This document shows, piece by piece, positions 27,558 through 37,415 of a DNA stretch of 43,246 nucleotides. The position numbers and the translations under genes are program-made. The notes under the pieces are model-generated. The model saw only the letters and a program-made list of their open reading frames with translations, was not told the DNA's origin and did not search any database. Positions within the stretch are counted from its first letter, which is position 1. Every line of letters starts with the position of its first letter. Source of the DNA: a virus. The stretch spans positions 1-43,246 of IMG/VR virus record IMGVR_UViG_3300027805_000026; one strand, given 5' to 3'.

Positions 27558-29693
27558 ATGGCGGAAAGCGTAACAAAGTTCGGAGCTATCGACGAGAGCT
27601 TCAGCAAAACCATCTCCACGATGGAGGGGCGGTTGCAGGGGTTCAATGGCGCTATTGAAACAACCAGTAGCAGGACCTTTGCTTCCAGTGCCGCTTTTGC
27701 CGCCGCAACCGTTGCCATCACAGCAATGGCCTCCGCTGCTGCTGCCGCCGCCGGATTTGCAACATCTCTGCGAACGGCAATGGACTTTGCCGATAAAATA
27801 CAAGACCTCAGCAACCGAACCGGGGAAACCAAAGAGCGTCTGGTTGTTTTGCAACGCGCTTTTGAAAACACGGGGGCAGCGGCCAGCGATGTCGGGCCAG
27901 CTTTGGCCAAGCTGCAAGGCTTAATTGGTGCGGCTGGCGAGGGTAGCGAAAAAGCAAAAGATAAACTCGCCAAGCTTGGCCTTTCATTCCAAGACCTTAA
28001 AGACATGTCGCCAGCCGTTCAACTGATGAACGTCTTAGATGGAATTAATCGCATTCCGGACCCATCGGAGCGAGCAAGGAGGGCAATAGACACATTTGGT
28101 CAATCTCTCGGTCCGAAATTGATTCCGCTAATCAAAGACTTCGACGGAGAAATTGAAAAAGCGGTCGGTCAACTTGGCAGCTTTCACGGAGCGGTAGAAA
28201 CATACGGCAAGAGCTTGGCCGACTTGCAAGATGTCCTGCAAAACATCGGCAACAAGTTTCTTGAGTTTTCAATGGGACTTACTGGTCCGGTTGCAGAATC
28301 TTTGCTGAAAGCCCTTGAGCCTATTCAAAATTTTGATGCAACGCAGCTTGGCTTGAAACTTGGCGAAGCCGTCAATGATGCGCTTAACGTGCTGATGACT
28401 TTTGTTGAAAACGCAAAAAGCGTTCTTTCTGGAATATGGGACGGAATGAGCGGAACCGTGAAGGCCGCGCTTGAAGAAATTGCCGAGGCTTTTAACGCCC
28501 TCGGAGAAGTTGTTCAGCCATACGTTGACCGGATCAGCGAGCATTTCCGCAATCTCGACTACCCCGCCATTGGTAGAAAAATTGGAGAGCAATTCGCCTA
28601 TGCCCTGGAAGTGGCGCGCGGATTGCTTGAAGATCCCGCAGCCATCTTTGGACTCTACAGCAAGTATCTCGACTTTACTTTCCGTAAAGCGGCGGACGAT
28701 CTGCTGTCATTGTTCGTTACCGCTCTGGAAGCAGTGGGTCGATTTCTTCTGTCCATGCTCGGCGGCGAGTTTTGGAACGGAATTGCCAAAATATTTGCCA
28801 ATTCGCTAATCCTCGGGATTGCCGAAATAAACCTGAAATTTATCGGAATGGTTGAGAATGTAATGCGCTTTTTCGCGCGCATCTGGGATGTCGTAACAGG
28901 CGAGGGGGTCAGCGGATTTGCGGGGCGCTTGTTTAATCTCATCACAAGTTTTGGTTCCGACTTCCTCAAGGCAATAACCAATCCGCTGGGATTTATCACA
29001 GGAAAACTGGCTTCCGCGCTCATGGACGGGACAAAGCAAGGCGCAGACGCTTATCAAATCAACTTTGACCGAGCCACTGGGGGAATTATCGCGCAAACCC
29101 GCGCAGGCTTGGAAGGATTGGGTCAGACTGCCTCGCGCAATATGGCCGAGGGTTTTGGACAAGTGACAAGCGCCTTGACGCGGGGAGTGGGCGATGCCGT
29201 TACACAAACCGAAGGATTTAAAAGCAATCTTTTTGGCAGCGCCGAAGCGGGCGAGCGCCTTAAAAAGTCAACCGACCAATTGGCCGACAACGGACGCGCC
29301 TTGCTTGGCTCAACACAAGAGGCGCGCACGAACATTGAAGCGTCCCGCTTGGAAGCGCAAATCACGGCAGATATTTACACTGGCAACGGCGGAATCGTGC
29401 AGTCTCTGAATCAAGCCGCTGCAACAACTTCCGCAGCCAGCGAGCAAATCGTAACCGCTTACAACAACGTGGCGACCACCGGACAACAGTTTAACACAAG
29501 CGCGCAATCGGCTGGCACTCAGTTCAAAACGCAAGCCGTCGATGCGGGCAAAGGATTCTCCCAACAAGTTCAGCAAGCGATGCGCGATTTCACCAGCGCA
29601 ACGCGCGGCCTTGCCACCGAGCGCACCTTGCTCGGCGTGGTTAGCCAACTGCAACTTCTTAACCGCAAGCTCCCGCAGCCCGTCTTGATCTAA
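27558..29693 (+). CDS. Tape measure protein
   Basis: 711 residues, mostly helical with low Cys, Ala/Gly-rich stretches and two or more hydrophobic segments (about residues 50-72: AFAAATVAITAMASAAAAAA; about 400-430). ATTEMPTS at tape-measure features: SNRTGETKERLVVLQRAFENTG and KLQGLIGAAGEGSEKAKDKL are typical. It follows chaperones. At ~711 residues, the tail would be about 105 nm using the common 0.15 nm per residue rule. The GC content is visibly lower than in the head genes. Confidence 0.8.
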   Translation: MAESVTKFGAIDESFSKTISTMEGRLQGFNGAIETTSSRTFASSAAFAAATVAITAMASAAAAAAGFATSLRTAMDFADKIQDLSNRTGETKERLVVLQRAFENTGAAASDVGPALAKLQGLIGAAGEGSEKAKDKLAKLGLSFQDLKDMSPAVQLMNVLDGINRIPDPSERARRAIDTFGQSLGPKLIPLIKDFDGEIEKAVGQLGSFHGAVETYGKSLADLQDVLQNIGNKFLEFSMGLTGPVAESLLKALEPIQNFDATQLGLKLGEAVNDALNVLMTFVENAKSVLSGIWDGMSGTVKAALEEIAEAFNALGEVVQPYVDRISEHFRNLDYPAIGRKIGEQFAYALEVARGLLEDPAAIFGLYSKYLDFTFRKAADDLLSLFVTALEAVGRFLLSMLGGEFWNGIAKIFANSLILGIAEINLKFIGMVENVMRFFARIWDVVTGEGVSGFAGRLFNLITSFGSDFLKAITNPLGFITGKLASALMDGTKQGADAYQINFDRATGGIIAQTRAGLEGLGQTASRNMAEGFGQVTSALTRGVGDAVTQTEGFKSNLFGSAEAGERLKKSTDQLADNGRALLGSTQEARTNIEASRLEAQITADIYTGNGGIVQSLNQAAATTSAASEQIVTAYNNVATTGQQFNTSAQSAGTQFKTQAVDAGKGFSQQVQQAMRDFTSATRGLATERTLLGVVSQLQLLNRKLPQPVLI

Positions 29694-29697
29694 CGCT

Positions 29698-30417
29698 ATG
29701 GCTTCTATCACACGCGCCCGATTCGACTTGATCAACGGGGGATTGGCGCGCATTAACGACGAGGTGACAGTCAATAAAGAAGGGCTGTTGACGTATACGG
29801 CAGAGTATGTGTGCCTTGAGGTTTTCGCGGCAAGTCACGCATCAACTTTCTTGACGGGAGCACAGCCCCCTTTTCCGCTGTCGTCTAAACTTCAATTTGC
29901 CGCTGGATTAGACAACACTCCAACGCTGACGGATTCGTCCCGCCGCACAGAAAACGGACTAGCGTTTTTCTCGGCGACTTACATCGCCGCCGCCAGAAGC
30001 GCTCCGCAAGCCGGAACAAACAACATTGCCAATGTCTCGCCAGCATTGGCGGGGCTTGGATTGGAAAATCTCGCACCAGAAAGCACTGCCACAATAACAA
30101 CGGAAGAACGATCCTTTTCCGGTCGCTACGAAGACGTTTTGGGCCAAACCAGAGACTATCAGTTTGATTACACTGCGACAAGCATCACGGTGGAAAATAT
30201 AAACGGCGGCGCGCCGTCATTTGAGTTTCCTTCGTCCAACCGCCTCGTGTCGATACCCTTTAACTTTACGTTTGTAGGGGGCGACACTGTCTCGTTCATA
30301 AACTTAAGGAAAGGCGACTATAAGGCAGACATTATTTATTCAACGAGAGCAACGTATTCAAGCGCCGGTAAATACTCTGTTGCAGAGACTGCAACTGGCG
30401 TCTACGTGTCGGCATGA
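29698..30417 (+). CDS. Distal tail / tail-tip protein candidate
   Basis: 239 residues, beta-rich, Thr/Ser-rich (NKEGLLTYTAEYVCLEVFAA, TATITTEERSFSGRYEDVLG, RLVSIPFNFTFVGGDTVSFI). Location directly after the tape measure suggests a distal tail or baseplate component. No known family motif is seen. Confidence 0.45.
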   Translation: MASITRARFDLINGGLARINDEVTVNKEGLLTYTAEYVCLEVFAASHASTFLTGAQPPFPLSSKLQFAAGLDNTPTLTDSSRRTENGLAFFSATYIAAARSAPQAGTNNIANVSPALAGLGLENLAPESTATITTEERSFSGRYEDVLGQTRDYQFDYTATSITVENINGGAPSFEFPSSNRLVSIPFNFTFVGGDTVSFINLRKGDYKADIIYSTRATYSSAGKYSVAETATGVYVSA

Positions 30418-30674
30418 ATCTGGTCCGCTTTACACCCCAGCGAGGCGCGACTCGTATTTCCGCGCAACAGTTGGACTTTAACTTTACGCGCCTGACGCCA
30501 ATTAACCCCGGCGGCAACAACGCGAAATACAAAGTAGTGCAAACGCCGAACGGATGGTTTCTCGACATCCGCAGCGCGGACGATTTGCCCGCCCGCCCGC
30601 AATCTGGGACTTTTGTTTTGGGCTGCGTAAATGGCTTCCTTGAGTGGATCGCCACCGAATCTTGCGACACTTGA
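30414..30674 (+). CDS. 86-residue tail-region protein
   Basis: ATGA-coupled to the previous gene. NLVRFTPQRGATRISAQQLD, then PINPGGNNAKYKVVQTPNGW. Probably part of the tail tip, by position only. Confidence 0.45.
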   Translation: MNLVRFTPQRGATRISAQQLDFNFTRLTPINPGGNNAKYKVVQTPNGWFLDIRSADDLPARPQSGTFVLGCVNGFLEWIATESCDT

Positions 30675-30677
30675 ACC

Positions 30678-31364
30678 GTGGCAACGATCAAACTTCAAAA
30701 CGGCAATGTGGTGCTGCAAGACGGCAAGGTATCTTGCGAGTGTTGCGATATTGATATAAACGCGGATTATGCGTTTGCCAACCCGGAAGATTGCGACTGC
30801 GAGACGGCTGTATGCTACTCATCAACAAATCCGCCGCCGTATGAATTAAACATTGCAGGAACGGTTTACGAAAATCGCGCCCCCATAATCAACGGGGCAC
30901 AACAGCGGTTTCAAGTAGGGCGGCAAATCGGCAGATATATAGACGGAGGCTCTCTTTTTGCTATTACAGGGGGAACGGGGCCGTATCGGTTGCCGAATGG
31001 TGCTAACACATACAGTGGATGGGTGAACGTAGTGTCGAGTCCTGCGGTTGTCCGCATTACGGGCAATATCGGAGGAGACATGGAAATATGGCACGTTAGG
31101 TTCGACAACACAATAAACGGCATCGTGCCGTATGAATACCCGCTTAATTGGGAAAATAATTTCGAGCTAAGAGGAGTTGTTCCGGACGAAGGCGAATACC
31201 CATGTGGCGTTTGCTCAACGCCACGAAACGGGCCACGACCCGTGGACTACAGTTTCGTTTTGTGGCCGTTTACTTGGTTTAGTATCAATTTAATAAGTTA
31301 CCTTGAATGCGCTCCGTGGGCGCAACTGAGACTGCAAAGAGTTGGACCATATACCCCGCCGTGA
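30678..31364 (+). CDS. Cysteine-containing tail-tip protein
   Basis: 228 residues from GTG. The start TIKLQNGNVVLQDGKVSCEC, then CDIDINADYAFANPEDCDCE, is a 'LrdGkvsC.CC' type leader found in other phage tail-tip proteins. The rest is beta-rich and ends WFSINLISYLECAPWAQLRL. The Cys cluster might bind a metal. GTGA-coupled to the next gene. Confidence 0.45.
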   Translation: MATIKLQNGNVVLQDGKVSCECCDIDINADYAFANPEDCDCETAVCYSSTNPPPYELNIAGTVYENRAPIINGAQQRFQVGRQIGRYIDGGSLFAITGGTGPYRLPNGANTYSGWVNVVSSPAVVRITGNIGGDMEIWHVRFDNTINGIVPYEYPLNWENNFELRGVVPDEGEYPCGVCSTPRNGPRPVDYSFVLWPFTWFSINLISYLECAPWAQLRLQRVGPYTPP

Positions 31365-31588
31365 TCTGCGTCCCTGAATCCGCCATCCGCGAAAAAGCCA
31401 AGAAACTGCCGTTGGCCTACGTTGCCGACTGCCAAGCCGCTTCGACCCCAAACGAAATAGGGGAGTGGTGCTTTGAGCTACAAGTCTACGCGGACCTTGC
31501 CAACCGCTACGCCAAGTATGCCTTGAGCGAGGCCGACCCCTACCGGACCCGCATTTCGGGCTGCTGTGATAGGGCAGATCAATACTGA
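31361..31588 (+). CDS. 75-residue hypothetical protein
   Basis: GTG overlapping the previous stop, in line with most starts here. (An earlier ATG at 31307 would overlap by 58 nt.) ICVPESAIREKAKKLPLAYVADCQAASTPN resembles short phage tail-region proteins. No family is recognised. Confidence 0.5.
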   Translation: MICVPESAIREKAKKLPLAYVADCQAASTPNEIGEWCFELQVYADLANRYAKYALSEADPYRTRISGCCDRADQY

Positions 31589-31600
31589 CGCACCGCCCCT

Positions 31601-31606
31601 TTGACA
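31601..31606 (+). promoter_or_regulatory. TTGACA start-associated site, +22 to ATG
   Basis: First T 22 nt before the ATG at 31623. The CA of the element begins an 8-bp inverted repeat that also covers the start codon. Confidence 0.6.
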
Positions 31607-31625
31607 TCCTGCCCGCCGCAGGATG
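31605..31625 (+). promoter_or_regulatory. Hairpin hiding a start codon
   Basis: CATCCTGC (31605-31612) - CCGCC - GCAGGATG (31618-31625), a perfect 8-bp stem whose 3' arm contains the ATG at 31623. It could mask the start in the mRNA until opened by a ribosome or a protein. Confidence 0.55.
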
Positions 31626-32699
31626 GCCCTGCAACCTCGGCGCATATTCTTAGACGTTCAAAATCGGGCTTTCATCAATAGCCCGACCTCAACGCTGCCC
31701 TCAACGGCCCCGGTCTGCATCCGCGAGGATGTCGAGTCCGTCGAAATCTACGCCGTCCGACCCGTCAACGACAGTTTTTCGCCCTACTCGTTTGTCGATC
31801 TTTCGGGGGCTACCGTGCGGCTAGGGGTCGGCGCTGTTAGCCCTGCCGCCCTACAAACGTCTTGGACGGCGATGGCGACCACCGTGACGACAACGGAAGC
31901 CAAAATCCAAGACGGAGGATATGGCGGGCTGCTTGACGAAGAGCAGTCTATGACTTTTAGCGGGGCAACTCCGGTAAGCGGAACCTTTGCTCTGTCCTTT
32001 GTTTATCGCGACATCACGGCAAACACAACCAACGGATCGACCATTTACACCGCAGCACACCACGGACTCTACGATGGCCGCACCGTGACGATTGGCGGGC
32101 AGGATTACACGGTCATCAACAGCGGTCAAAGCTCTTTTCAAATAGCCAACATTGGCTCAACAACGGCCATCACGGCGGGGGCAACAGCATCGGCAACGGT
32201 TAGCGTGCCAAGCATCAACACGCAACCGATAGCTTACAACGCTTCGGTGTCGCAAATTCAGCAGGCCATTGTAAATGCTGGTTTCGTCATTAACGGACTG
32301 CCGCAAATTCTTGTCAGCGGAGAAAATGGCAAGCAGTTGCGGTTTCGATTCACGGGACGCAGCGGCAGGAGGTCTTACTCGTTGATAAATGTGATCAACT
32401 CCTCTCTTGTTGGCGCGCCCGGAGTCACGGCAAACATCTCCTACAATACGCAGGAAATAGCCGCTCTGATTGCCGCAGGCACGACCAACGTCACAATGGA
32501 AATCGAGATTTCCGAAGGAGCCGTGCGCCAAACCTTCCGTCAAGCGGCGAGCCTTTCGGGCGATTTAATTACTTCAAGCTCGCCATCGCCGCTGCCAGCC
32601 GTAACCGCAGCGACCAGCTTCGGGCTGCAAAGTCCGGACGGCACGACCTTCATTGTTTCGGTGACAAATGGAGGAGAACTGTTGATAGCCGAACAATAA
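31623..32699 (+). CDS. Baseplate/tail-fibre-associated protein candidate
   Basis: 358 residues. PRRIFLDVQNRAFINSPTST and VESVEIYAVRPVNDSFSPYS form an upper-baseplate-like start. A middle repeats TNGSTIYTAAHHGLYDGRTV and VNAGFVINGLPQILVSGENG, followed by a C-terminal LQSPDGTTFIVSVTNGG. Beta-rich. The N-terminus is reminiscent of baseplate upper proteins. Its translation may be gated by the start-codon hairpin. Confidence 0.5.
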   Translation: MALQPRRIFLDVQNRAFINSPTSTLPSTAPVCIREDVESVEIYAVRPVNDSFSPYSFVDLSGATVRLGVGAVSPAALQTSWTAMATTVTTTEAKIQDGGYGGLLDEEQSMTFSGATPVSGTFALSFVYRDITANTTNGSTIYTAAHHGLYDGRTVTIGGQDYTVINSGQSSFQIANIGSTTAITAGATASATVSVPSINTQPIAYNASVSQIQQAIVNAGFVINGLPQILVSGENGKQLRFRFTGRSGRRSYSLINVINSSLVGAPGVTANISYNTQEIAALIAAGTTNVTMEIEISEGAVRQTFRQAASLSGDLITSSSPSPLPAVTAATSFGLQSPDGTTFIVSVTNGGELLIAEQ

Positions 32700-32700
32700 C

Positions 32701-35157
32701 ATGAAACTGCTTCTTGCCATTTTGCTTACAGTGAGCGGCTGCGCTTACGCTCAGACCAATTACACTGTTGTTTCCGACCTCAATCGCGTAATCCGAACAA
32801 ACTTTACCATCGGAAACGCGCAAGTTACCGGATTGTCGGCACTGTTTGATGCGAAGCTGTCCACAAACGGCAACGGCTCGGCGCTAACCAATATCACCGG
32901 AGCCAACGTGGTTGGAACCGTGGCAACGGCTTCCAACATCACCAGCATCCTTGCTATTTCAAATGGCGGCACGGGTTCGCAGAATGCCAGCAACGCGCGC
33001 ACGGCGCTTGGCCTCGGCACGGCGGCAACCAATGCGGCCACGGCGTTTCAACCTGCCAGCGCGGCCCTGACAAATCTTTCCGCAAACAATGGTGGCTCGC
33101 TGACAAATCTTAACGCGCAAAACTTCCTTCCGAGCTACTCAAACAACGCGCTCAAAGTCTTGGCCGTTGCCAGCAATGGAACAAACATCGAATGGACCGC
33201 GATTAGCAACACGGTCACGGACGGCGCAAGCATCACAAACCTTGCACTTAGCAACACGGTCGGCACGTTGAGCGTGAGTCGTGGCGGCACGGGCGCAACC
33301 AATGCTGTCGATGCTCGCACTAATTTGCTCCCGGCCTTCACCAACAACGCGGGCAAAGTCTTGGCCTTAAACACCAACGCAACAGATGTTGAGTGGATTA
33401 CGATCACAAACACGGGCGGCGGATCAACAAACGGAGTGACCAGCGTTAATGTTTCGGGGGGTTCTACGGGACTCACGGCTTCGGGCGGGCCGATTACCAA
33501 CAGCGGCACAATCACGCTCGGCGGAACGCTTGCGATTGCGGCGGGCGGCACGGGTCAGACAAATGCGGCAGCGGCCATCGAGGCACTGCTTCCCGCTTTT
33601 ACCAACAACGCGGGCAAGGTTCTTGGCCTCGACACCAACCTTGCGCTGACTTGGACAACAAACGCTGGCGGCGGGTCGGGAACCGTAACGAGCGTTGATG
33701 CTTCGGGCGGCTCAACGGGCATGAACTTTACAGGCGGCCCCGTTGAGACCAACGGAACACTGACCCTCGGCGGCACGCTTGCCATTGGCAGCGGCGGAAC
33801 GGGCGCTGGCGATGTGACCAACGCGCGCATCAACTTGTTGCCAGCCTACACAAACAACGCTGGAAAGGCGTTGTTGCTCAATACTAACGGCACCGACATT
33901 GAATGGGTCGCCGTGGCATCGGCCCCGGTCAGTATTGTTAATGGTGGCACCGGGGCAACCAACACGACCAGCGCGCTTGTTAATTTAACTATCGTCAACA
34001 CCAATAACGGTGTTCGCATTGGCCCAAATTCGCTTTCCATCAGCGGTGTTGCAATTGGCAACTCGGCCCGCGCGCAATCAACCAACGGCACAGACGGAGC
34101 AAATGGTGTGGCGATTGGCGCGAGCGCGTATGCTTCGACCAATGGCGTTTCAGTTGGTCACAATGCGGGCAGCGTCAGCGGCGTAGCGATTGGCAGCGGT
34201 GCGCTGACGGGCGCGGAAGCTATTGCCATCGGCAAAAACTCTGCGGCAGAACCGGGCATTGCCATTGGCACGGGAGCGGGTGCCTACGAAGTCGGTGCAA
34301 TCGCCTTGGGCGACTCGGCCCGCGCCGATAACACGAACAGCATCCAGATTGGCACTGGCACAAACTCTACCGACAACGTGATTCAAGTGTTGAATTGGGG
34401 CTTGGTCGCGTCTAACTCATGGTCCGCACTCGCCAACAGCACAACTTTTGGACGCTACGTTCTGGCCGCACCAACGAACGGAACAGCAAACCAAGTGCTT
34501 GCGCTTAACAGCAATGCCACGGCAGTTGTATGGTCTTCGGCTGGTAGCAGCGTCATCGACCTTTCAACAACTAATGCGACCGGAATTTTGCCCGTAGCAA
34601 AAGGCGGCACGGGTGCTACAAACGGCGCTGGGGCGATGACAAACTTCGGTGTGTTTGGCGCTTCTATTGTGGTCCTTGGCCCCGGCGCAGCAAACGTGAC
34701 CGGGGGCAACACAATCGTTGGCGGTTCGGCCAGTGCAGACGATGGGGTCGGACTCGGCGCAGTCGCAGTCGGTCGCGAAGCCACATCTAGCAATAGCTCC
34801 ACATCCATCGGCTACCAATCGAGGGGGCTTGGCGAATACGGAACCGCTATCGGCTATCAAACCACCAACAGTAGCGGGCGCGGCGTGGCGATCGGATACC
34901 GCGCGCGGATCAGCGGTGACGGCTTTGCCGCTGGCGATTCTGCTGTTGCAACAGGCGCAGAAAGCGTGCAACTCGGCACAGGCACTAACACCAATGCAAA
35001 CAGCATTCAGTTTCTCGCGGCAGGCACGGTCGATACAAACGAGTGGTCCCGCATTGCCGCTATCTCGACCTATCCGACGACCAACATTTCGGTTGTTGGA
35101 ACAAACAACACCAACACGCTGGTATTTTCCAACGGCATCCTTGTTGAAGTGCAATGA
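32701..35157 (+). CDS. Large fibre/adhesin with signal peptide and YadA-like head repeats
   Basis: 818 residues. It begins MKLLLAILLTVSGCAYAQ, a clean signal peptide with a lipobox VSGC (11-14) or a type I site AYA|Q. Six GGTG-x-N-A...L units (for example GGTGATNAVDARTNLLPA) recur, as in phage long fibres. Two blocks (about residues 443-553 and 673-763) carry GVAIGSGALTGAEAIAIGKN-style repeats like the heads of trimeric autotransporter adhesins. It ends with VVGTNNTNTLVFSNGILVEV. A secretion signal on a phage fibre is unusual. It may be a receptor-binding fibre or a host-surface adhesin expressed in the lysogen. Confidence 0.72.
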   Translation: MKLLLAILLTVSGCAYAQTNYTVVSDLNRVIRTNFTIGNAQVTGLSALFDAKLSTNGNGSALTNITGANVVGTVATASNITSILAISNGGTGSQNASNARTALGLGTAATNAATAFQPASAALTNLSANNGGSLTNLNAQNFLPSYSNNALKVLAVASNGTNIEWTAISNTVTDGASITNLALSNTVGTLSVSRGGTGATNAVDARTNLLPAFTNNAGKVLALNTNATDVEWITITNTGGGSTNGVTSVNVSGGSTGLTASGGPITNSGTITLGGTLAIAAGGTGQTNAAAAIEALLPAFTNNAGKVLGLDTNLALTWTTNAGGGSGTVTSVDASGGSTGMNFTGGPVETNGTLTLGGTLAIGSGGTGAGDVTNARINLLPAYTNNAGKALLLNTNGTDIEWVAVASAPVSIVNGGTGATNTTSALVNLTIVNTNNGVRIGPNSLSISGVAIGNSARAQSTNGTDGANGVAIGASAYASTNGVSVGHNAGSVSGVAIGSGALTGAEAIAIGKNSAAEPGIAIGTGAGAYEVGAIALGDSARADNTNSIQIGTGTNSTDNVIQVLNWGLVASNSWSALANSTTFGRYVLAAPTNGTANQVLALNSNATAVVWSSAGSSVIDLSTTNATGILPVAKGGTGATNGAGAMTNFGVFGASIVVLGPGAANVTGGNTIVGGSASADDGVGLGAVAVGREATSSNSSTSIGYQSRGLGEYGTAIGYQTTNSSGRGVAIGYRARISGDGFAAGDSAVATGAESVQLGTGTNTNANSIQFLAAGTVDTNEWSRIAAISTYPTTNISVVGTNNTNTLVFSNGILVEVQ

Positions 35158-35339
35158 GCTTTCACGACCCTCTCGACTTTATTAGCCGACCCATCATTGG
35201 CGTAACAACATCGCTCGGTTCGGTGCTGGTGAGCCTACTTCCTCACCTTGAGACGGGCATGAGGGTATCCGCCCTCGCGCTTGGTCTTTTCATTGCTGTG
35301 ATGTCGGCCAAAAAAGCATGGAGGGATCGGAACAAATGA
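35154..35339 (+). CDS. Small membrane protein, holin-like
   Basis: 61 residues, ATGA-coupled at both ends. A hydrophobic stretch (IIGVTTSLGSVLVSLL), then SALALGLFIAVMSAK with a basic C-terminus: two short helices possible. The position between two fibre genes is odd for a holin, so it may be an inner-membrane accessory factor. Confidence 0.45.
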   Translation: MSFHDPLDFISRPIIGVTTSLGSVLVSLLPHLETGMRVSALALGLFIAVMSAKKAWRDRNK

Positions 35340-35701
35340 GCAGCGAACTCTACGGCAAATGCCCTGCGGAAGTTGATCTCTGTCTGCCGCAGGGCCAGAC
35401 ATGGGACACAAGCATTGTGTGGGAAGCAGACGGCGCGCCCGTTGACCTCACTGGCTGGCAGGCCCGTATGATGCTAAGAGCGACCAGCGAAGCCGCATCT
35501 CCTACTGTTTCGCTTTCGACGGCTACCAGCACGATGACCGCGCTTTCCAACGGCACCATCGGCTTGTCCTATTCGGCCATTTCCAGCGCAGCAATCACGG
35601 CGGCGACCTATCTCTACGACCTCGAAGTGCAAAACCCGAGCGGCAACGTGCGCCGTCTAATGGAGGGCCGCGCCGTGGTGAGCCGCGAGATCACCCGCTA
35701 A
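35336..35701 (+). CDS. Beta-rich tail protein
   Basis: 121 residues from the ATG overlapping the previous stop. LCLPQGQTWDTSIVWEADGA, VDLTGWQARMMLRATSEA and YDLEVQNPSGNVRRLMEGR resemble baseplate upper protein N-terminal domains. The short fragment precedes a collagen-like fibre, so it may anchor it. Confidence 0.5.
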   Translation: MSSELYGKCPAEVDLCLPQGQTWDTSIVWEADGAPVDLTGWQARMMLRATSEAASPTVSLSTATSTMTALSNGTIGLSYSAISSAAITAATYLYDLEVQNPSGNVRRLMEGRAVVSREITR

Positions 35702-35705
35702 CGTC

Positions 35706-37397
35706 ATGGCCGAGACGCTTACCATCCGCACGGCCAGCAGCACCGAAGTCATTAAGGTTGCCATTGAGGGGCCACAAGGACCAGCGGGCCAAGGCGTCCC
35801 GGTCGGCGGCACTACAGGCCAAGTGTTACGCAAGGCAAGCGCCACAAACTACGATACCGAGTGGGCAACCGGAGGAGGCGGGGCAAGCTACGATCAAGAA
35901 CTCAACACTACCGATTCCGTCACCTTTGAATCCGTTACCGCCGACAAGGTTGCCTTTGATCTTACCGCCGCAGAAACCGCCGCGCAGGGCGAGCTTGCGT
36001 GGAACGCCGACGAAGAAACGCTTGACCTCGGACTCGCGCACGGCAGCGTTTTGCAAGTCGGGCAGGAAACACTTTATCACGTTGAGAACTCGACGGCTTC
36101 CACGATCACGGCAGGAACCCTATGTGTCTTCTCTGGGACAGTCGGCAATAGCGGCAAGCTGCGCGTTGCTCCTCATGCGAACAATACTAACCCGACCGCC
36201 ATCCTTGGCATTGCCACGAGCATTATTGCCGCCGGGGTAGGCGAAGAAGGATACGTTACGCATTTCGGCAAATGTCGCGGGATCAATGCCAGCGGAGGCG
36301 CAGAAGCGTGGGCCAATGGAGACTTGCTATACGCCTCGCCAACGGGCGGCTTGACTAAGACCAAGCCCACCGCGCCAATCGTCACGGTTGCCGCCGTGGT
36401 ATCCAATAGCAGTTCGTCTGGGACACTCTTTGTGCGGCCTTCGTTTGGGCAGACGGCGGCGGATGTTGGTGCGGCCTCTTCAACTCACGCGGCCAGCCAT
36501 GCTTCGGGTGGAAGTGATCCGCTGGCACCGAGCGACATCGGGGCGCAGTCGCTGTTTGTAAGCGAAGTTCTGAATCTTGACGCAACTGGCAGCACAACAC
36601 TACCCGCAAGCCGAGCAAAAATCTGGAATGTAGGACTTGGCACGAACTCGTCTTACAATGTAACGCTGCCAACGTCAGGACAGATTGCTGGTGATATTGT
36701 CGTAATTCGCGCAGCTAACATTCCAAGCGGCGCGACTATTCTCATACGAATAAATCAATCCGTGGACAGTCAGCTTCGTTCTGGACAGTCCTACAGATAC
36801 ATCGCATCAGGAACATCAGCGACAGATTGGTCGCTTGTCCCCGTCGACACCCACACCCATCCCGCCTCCGCAATCAGCGACTCCACCACCGCAGGCCGCG
36901 CCATCCTCACGGCAGCAGACTCCTCGGCACAACGCACCAGCCTCGGCCTCGGCACAGCGGCAACCTCGGCCACGGGCGACTTTGCGACGGCTTCGCATAG
37001 TCACGGCAATATAAATTCTTCGGGCCAAGTCGGCTCCGATTCTGGCCGCGTCCTCGTCACCACCACAGCAGGCGCAGTCACAACGCTGGCCCTCGGCACG
37101 GCAGGGCAGGTTCTCCGCACCAAGTCGGACTTGAGCGGCGTCGAGTTTGCCGACCCCGCAGCGGCAGGCGTCACAGGCGCAGCGGCCAGCGCCTCGGATG
37201 TCCTCGGCGTTAGCGGGGCGAGCATTACGGGGGTGGATGCAGGCAGCGCAGATCGGCTGGTATTCTGGGACGATAGCGCGAGCAAACTGACGTATCTGGA
37301 AGCGGGCAGCGGCTTGTCGATTAGTGGGACTACGCTTTCGGCCTCTGGCGGTCTTAACGCCATGCAATCCATCGCCATCAACTTTGTCCTCAACTAA
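35706..37397 (+). CDS. Tail fibre with collagen-like segment
   Basis: 563 residues. VAIEGPQGPAGQGVPVGG near residues 18-35 is a short collagen-like tripeptide stretch, common in phage fibres for trimerisation. It is followed by YDTEWATGGGGASYDQELNT (a motif typical of fibres using the 'yd.eWa...g' boundary), a long beta-rich region and repeated AARTSLGLGTAATSATGDFA-style units. A C-terminal domain ends MQSIAINFVLN. Likely a fibre or receptor-binding shaft. Confidence 0.7.
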   Translation: MAETLTIRTASSTEVIKVAIEGPQGPAGQGVPVGGTTGQVLRKASATNYDTEWATGGGGASYDQELNTTDSVTFESVTADKVAFDLTAAETAAQGELAWNADEETLDLGLAHGSVLQVGQETLYHVENSTASTITAGTLCVFSGTVGNSGKLRVAPHANNTNPTAILGIATSIIAAGVGEEGYVTHFGKCRGINASGGAEAWANGDLLYASPTGGLTKTKPTAPIVTVAAVVSNSSSSGTLFVRPSFGQTAADVGAASSTHAASHASGGSDPLAPSDIGAQSLFVSEVLNLDATGSTTLPASRAKIWNVGLGTNSSYNVTLPTSGQIAGDIVVIRAANIPSGATILIRINQSVDSQLRSGQSYRYIASGTSATDWSLVPVDTHTHPASAISDSTTAGRAILTAADSSAQRTSLGLGTAATSATGDFATASHSHGNINSSGQVGSDSGRVLVTTTAGAVTTLALGTAGQVLRTKSDLSGVEFADPAAAGVTGAAASASDVLGVSGASITGVDAGSADRLVFWDDSASKLTYLEAGSGLSISGTTLSASGGLNAMQSIAINFVLN

Positions 37398-37415
37398 CGG
37401 AAAGAAACTAAACTT

